In this document: positions 51,001 to 57,000 of the stretch, in pieces
Position numbering within the stretch: the first letter of the stretch is position 1
Layout: every line of letters starts with the position of its first letter
Source: Lamellibrachia satsuma
Lineage: Eukaryota > Annelida > Polychaeta > Sabellida > Siboglinidae
Length of the DNA stretch: 64,000 bases
Assembly: GCA_033239005.1 (NCBI GenBank)
Contig: BSQZ01000001.1
Location: 5,936,001-6,000,000 of the forward strand
Direction of reading: 5' to 3'
Position numbers and translations under genes: made by a program
The notes under the pieces: model-generated
Databases searched by the model: none
Told to the model about the DNA's origin: nothing
The model's input: the letters and a program-made list of their open reading frames with translations, nothing else

Positions 51001-54000
51001 GGAAAGTGAGTGACTGTGTGACAGTGCAAGGTGAGTGACTGTGTGACAGTGCAAGGTGAGTGACTGTGTGATAGTGCAAGGTGATTGACTGTGTGACAGT
51101 GCAAGGTGAGTGACTGTGTGACAGTGCAAGGTGAGTGACTGTGTGACAGTGCAAGGTGAGTGACTGTGTGACAGTACAAGTGTGTACAAGATATGTAGTT
51201 TGGTATCAAAATGTAGCTGGCTAAAAAAAGTAGTAGAAGGGCAAAAGTGGTTAAACATGGCAACAATGTACCACACAATATAATAAATGTCAGATAACTT
51301 CGTATGATGTATGATTCCTTCAACAGTATATTTATGTCTGCAGCCCCAGCGAAGGTGGAGTATCCACGCATTGACAACATTCCACAGACCCCTGCTTTTG
51401 ATGACACTGACTTCAAGATGACATGCACCGTGTCAGGCAGTGGTGACATGAACGTTCAGTGGCTGAAAGATGAAGTGTCAGTTGACACTACTGACTTTGC
51501 TGTCACCACTGTCCAAGTGAAAGACAGACAGTACATGTATGGACAGACGGACGCGAAGAACACTACATTGGTGTGGCAGGTGACAAAGAAAGCCAGGTAT
51601 TTGACCTGTAACACCATCACACACTTTAATGGAAACTACACCTGTGCTGTGACTACAGAGACGGCCGGTGCAATGACACATGATGTGTCCAAGGCCTTCA
51701 TTGTTAATGTCCAGTGTAAGTTTACCTAAGTATTACACAAGTGTATTGAATTTATTAAATGCACATTCTTTTTCAGTTTATTTACATGATGTCAAGAGTT
51801 CTTAAACCTAAATGGGTTCATTCATAGATAAAATAACTCATATTATTACTCCACCTCCTCTTCTCATACTCTCCTCCCTCCTTCCCTTCCTCCCTCCCTC
51901 CCACTCTCCCTTCACCACTCCTTCCTTCCCACTCTCCCTCCATCACTCCCTCCTCCCACTCTCCCTCCCTCACTCCTTCCCTCCCACATTGCACCAAGTT
52001 GTTTTGTGTGCAAGATGTGCATGTTAAGTAATTCCATAATGCTGGAAGTTACACCTAGTGTTTTGCCTCTCTGTCTTCAGATGAGGCCCACTGGTCATCT
52101 GGCCCTACGCTGACAGCTGCTGCTCCAAATGAGACATCGAAGGAGATTGTGTGTTCTGTGTGCGCCAATCCACAGCCACACTTCCAGTGGACAATCAACA
52201 ATGAGACTCTACGAGATGGAATCAATGTGATGGGAGACAGAATCATCCTGGATGTTGTGAAAATAGAAGACTTTGGCTCCTACGTGTGCAGTGTCAACAA
52301 TGAGGTTAATGCAGAGGAGAGATCGGAACTATTTCAAGTAGACCTAGTGGAGAGAGGTAGGTAGGTCATATGTCTTGTGTATGTCCTGATTTATTATTCT
52401 GTCTGTATGATACTGGCACATCTAGAATGTAAATATTCTCATGATTTAATTAATACACTTATAATAAACCATTCTTGGTACTGCTTGTAGAATGACATAA
52501 TGTACAGAAAGGAATGACATTACAAATACATTAACATTATGTTATAGCTTTCCGTTGGACAAGTAACTTTAAAAATATGGTTTCTTATGCTATTTATGTT
52601 TGATGTGCAACTAACTGCTACCACCCGAGTCGTATTTCGGAAACAATTGTCAACCGAATGAAAAGCACAATGCCATGGTTACCAATCAGCTTCAGTTGAG
52701 GACGGTTTTAAATGCAGATGACCATGATGGTACAGCTTCATTTGATCTCATCAACCGGCAATGTGTTTCCACATGTCTGAAGCTCTGCATCATTTTGAGT
52801 TTTAGACAAACAACCAGGCAATTTCTCATGATACAAATAATATTTACTCTGATGATCCGACTTGTTACTACTGCACAATTTGTTGCACTCAGACATTTAT
52901 TGGTCATTGTAAGACTACCACTACTTCATAGTGTCATGTTAATGGAACTATGTTGCATAAATGGATAGCTTTGCATTGTCGTCCATGCCCATGGTAGCCC
53001 ACGGTATGGCTGCTCGGCCATAATTAACCATCATTGCAGGGAAAATCTGATCATTTTGCACAGTTGTACTGACTTATTGGAGAATATTTATTCTCCAATG
53101 AGTTAGCAGCGAGGTGACTATATTCGCTAGATAAACAACGTATATTTTACTATTTATAGTATTTGAGACTGTTCCAGGATGACATAATTGTAAGGTAAGG
53201 TTTAGCACAGATCCACCACTAGTACATTGATTTAAACATGCAAGAACTTACCAAGGTGAGCATATAAAAATTAAAACAATTTACACATGCAAGCACACAC
53301 CATTCAAATTTGGTTTTAAGATAGTGCATTTTCACTCTCGTGTGTTGCCAGTAACATTTGATATGTTTGCTTATCTTACTAATCCGACATCAATGCTTTT
53401 TTGTCCAACAAATACAACATTTACAATAATTTATAATGATAAGTTAACACATTTTACGAAAGGTAAGAAATGACTTCCCAAAGAATGAAAGGTGAGTTTT
53501 TTTCTTAAATGGCCATGTTACGGATTATTCATTTTTACTGTTTTTGTATGCTAGTGATGCTTAATACATTACAGTTATAAAACATTATTATGTCTCATAG
53601 TTTGCATTGATGATTATACAAAACATATACAGTTTTAATTACACCTTGCAGGTCCGGCCAGATTGCCCCTTAAATTCGCAGTTTTGACCAACTACACTTC
53701 AGTCGCCCTCACCCTACAGTGGCAACCTGGTTTCGATGGTGGCTACCCTCCACAGACTTTCATCCTACAGTACAGGGCATCAAGCGAAGTGTATCTCAGA
53801 ACTTGGAGATACATATTCAGCTACACAGCAGATGAGACTACCTGGTATGAGGCGACTTTAACAGGTCTTCAGCCTCAGACACAGTATGTCTTCTCTCTCT
53901 ATGCTGAGAACAGTCGACCACGAGACAAAGGCACAAACAGAAGTCTCACAGTCACACAGATGGGCAGCACCACAGGTAGGGTGCAAGAAAACTATAAAAG

Positions 54001-57000
54001 CTATACTGACAATTAGGTTTGCATTGTCTTGATGAGTATCCCAGTCACAAATAACTGATACGTTGTTATTTTAGCATATATTAAAACAAATGGTGTACCC
54101 TTATTTTAGCCGTGCCAAGGAGTTAGCAGAATTCGTGGAACACCATATATTGTCTTACATAAATCTTGGTATAATTATAACTATATCAGTGTACCTCTAC
54201 AGTCCAGTGGAACAACAAATTAATATGAATCAAGATATTAGTTTGCACGTAACAGCTGCACCTTACAATTGCATAAAATAAAATGACAGCATAATACATA
54301 TAGTGCATAATACTATGTATGTTTATCGAATCGATATTTATGGAACCATTCAACTGGAGCTTTGTCGTTGTTGTGTCATCTCCATTTCCACTTACATGGT
54401 ATCAATTTGATAAATTGCATATCTTCAGATGATAAACAGTTTGCATTATTATCATAAATGTCTGCACGTGTTGTTGTTTTTGTTATAAGCCCATAGTTGA
54501 CTTTAGTTGACGATGTGTATTTCTGATCATTCAACTGTTGTGAAGACAATACTGTTCTCCATGCAGTGGGCATATTAGTGAGATTTGTCAAGAGTCAGAT
54601 AAAATAGTAACAGTAGGAATTAATTGTGAGATATTCAGTGGATTTTAGTAGTATCCTTATTTTGTGAAACTATTCAGATGGTTTGCATTTTGGTATCAAA
54701 ATATAAGTTCATATTGTAAAAAGGTAATGGAAATTAAAATAGTATAGACAACTGTTGGGATGTTGAGAGGTTTAGCCATTGAAAAGTCATAGAATGGCAA
54801 AATTAATGTACTGAATGGACCGTATGTTATTAGGTAAGTTAGTTTGTATACTTGATTTACTTCATTGGATCGATTTGTTATCATGAATTACAAGCCAAAG
54901 TAATATTTTATGAAGGTACAGTCAACACATAATGTTTATGATAATTGTGGTCACATGCAGGCACACACGCACGCACGCACGCATGCACGCACACACACAT
55001 GGTGTCAGTCGCAGTTGCTACAATTATGAGTTGCTTGGTTGTTGCTATGTCGGTCTTTATTGAGAGAACAATTGAACTGCATGAAGTATGTGACATTCGC
55101 TTTAAAATGGTGTTTCACTCTATCTTTGAGTTTACAAACAGAAACAACATTTTGCTTAACTTGTGAGGTATGAGTAGGCACACGACATGAGTATGGCTTT
55201 CTTTTAGGCAAGTTACTGTTGGAAGCATCTGTCACGTAGCTGGTAGAATTATATATGTGTTTAGTCCTTAGTATGTGTGCCATGTGGCTGCTTTAAGCAT
55301 TCATGATATATTTATATAATAATTATTTACATATTAACTGCTGATTTGATTAGAAGTTACGTGTTATCAACTGTATAGCTAATTAACTTATGCTATGTTT
55401 AACAGCATCACCACAGATTACCATACAAAGTGTGACTGTAGACGAAGATCATCACCTGACTGTCATATGGTCATACAATGCACAACATTTGCGCCGTAGA
55501 AGGTCTCCTCCAATAGATGTGTCAGTTGTTATCTACTACCAGCCGGACGGTGGAGAAGTAGCACGGTATCCACTAACGGGCAGTGTGGCTGCTGAGGAAC
55601 GACAAGTGACAATCAGTGGACAGTTTGACGTTGGAACCAAGTACAGCGTCTGGTTAAAAGTCTTTGAAGGTCAACTGACTGTTTCATTGCAACAGACAAA
55701 GTCATTTGAAACGACAACTTTAGGTGTTGAAAAAAGAAAAGGTAGAGTAGTCAGTTAATTTGCTTAATTTTTCTTTGTTTGCTTACTCTGTTAAAAGCAG
55801 TCGATCCTCAAAGTTGTATGGTCCACATCGAGTTGAAACTTCACCACATCATAAATTTGGTCCACACAAATCGATGTCAAAGAAAACATCTGCATTAGAA
55901 TAAACATGTACTTATTTAGAATTCCACAAAATAGTGTTTTTTAATGGTAATAACAAATTAATTCCCAAAATCGTGTGATGGTTTCACTCTATATGTTTTA
56001 TTGAAGAAACAACTTTTTCGTAGATTGTTAGTTTACGTTGCAAATTACAATGATTTACTAACAAAACCATGATTGTTGTGATGCATTTTCCTCAAGAAGT
56101 TACATGTTTGTAGATGTTGATGCCAACAACTCAACCATTGTCATCGCTACTGTCAGTGCTAGTGTTGGCATGCTGGTTATTGGTCTCATCGTCGGTCTAA
56201 TTATTGGCATTGTTTGTATGCGACGCAGAAGGCAGTCATCCAAAAAAGGTATTTTGTCTACAACAATTGTCTCTATTTCTGTTGTGTCACATAAAATTTA
56301 ATAGATGGTTAATATAGAAAATATCTAACCAGTAACATTTTAGCTTTACACAATAGCCTCAGCATTTTGGAATATACGTTTGATGAAGCTATTACAAAAA
56401 TGGGAAACCAATCCAGGTAACTACTTGTGTAACCAAGACGATAGCTGTGTTTTTCTTATCTGTTTACATTTATCCTCAATTCCAAAATATGTTCTTCGTG
56501 ACTATGTAGATATGTATATATGTTTCATTGTTAAATGTTGCATACCATATTAAGTATCTCTAAACCAAATATGTATGTGGATTTGTGATCAGGCTATTGT
56601 ACTTCTGTTTCAGATGATGTTGCTGAAATGAGGTTTGTTGCCTTCTGCAGATCATTATATTTCTAATACAGTAGAAAGTCATTAATCATGGCGCCGATAA
56701 TCCGGAAACCTCGGCATCTGGACATCATTTCACGGAAACAGAATTTCCAAACGCTTATACGCCCAGTTAATTGTATATTCGCTTATACGGAAAACCTGCT
56801 AATCCAGACACATACACTGGAGACCAATGTGGATTAATGAGTTCATTGTATTAAGCAATGCTGGGTGTTTGGTGGAATGGCTGTCTTATCAAATATAAAT
56901 TTATATACAAATTGTTATGCTGAAATCATAGATTGTAAACTACTGCTTAAATTTAAAGAACACTTCCTATAGATCGTAGTCTCTGTATATGAAAGGTGTG

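Noticed and set aside
48987..51276. Long minus-strand frames (up to 329 codons) of Cys/His/Thr/Ser/Leu repeats
   Set aside because: They are translations of the 25-bp minisatellite, which lacks stops in that frame. There is no start context, domain or non-repetitive part.
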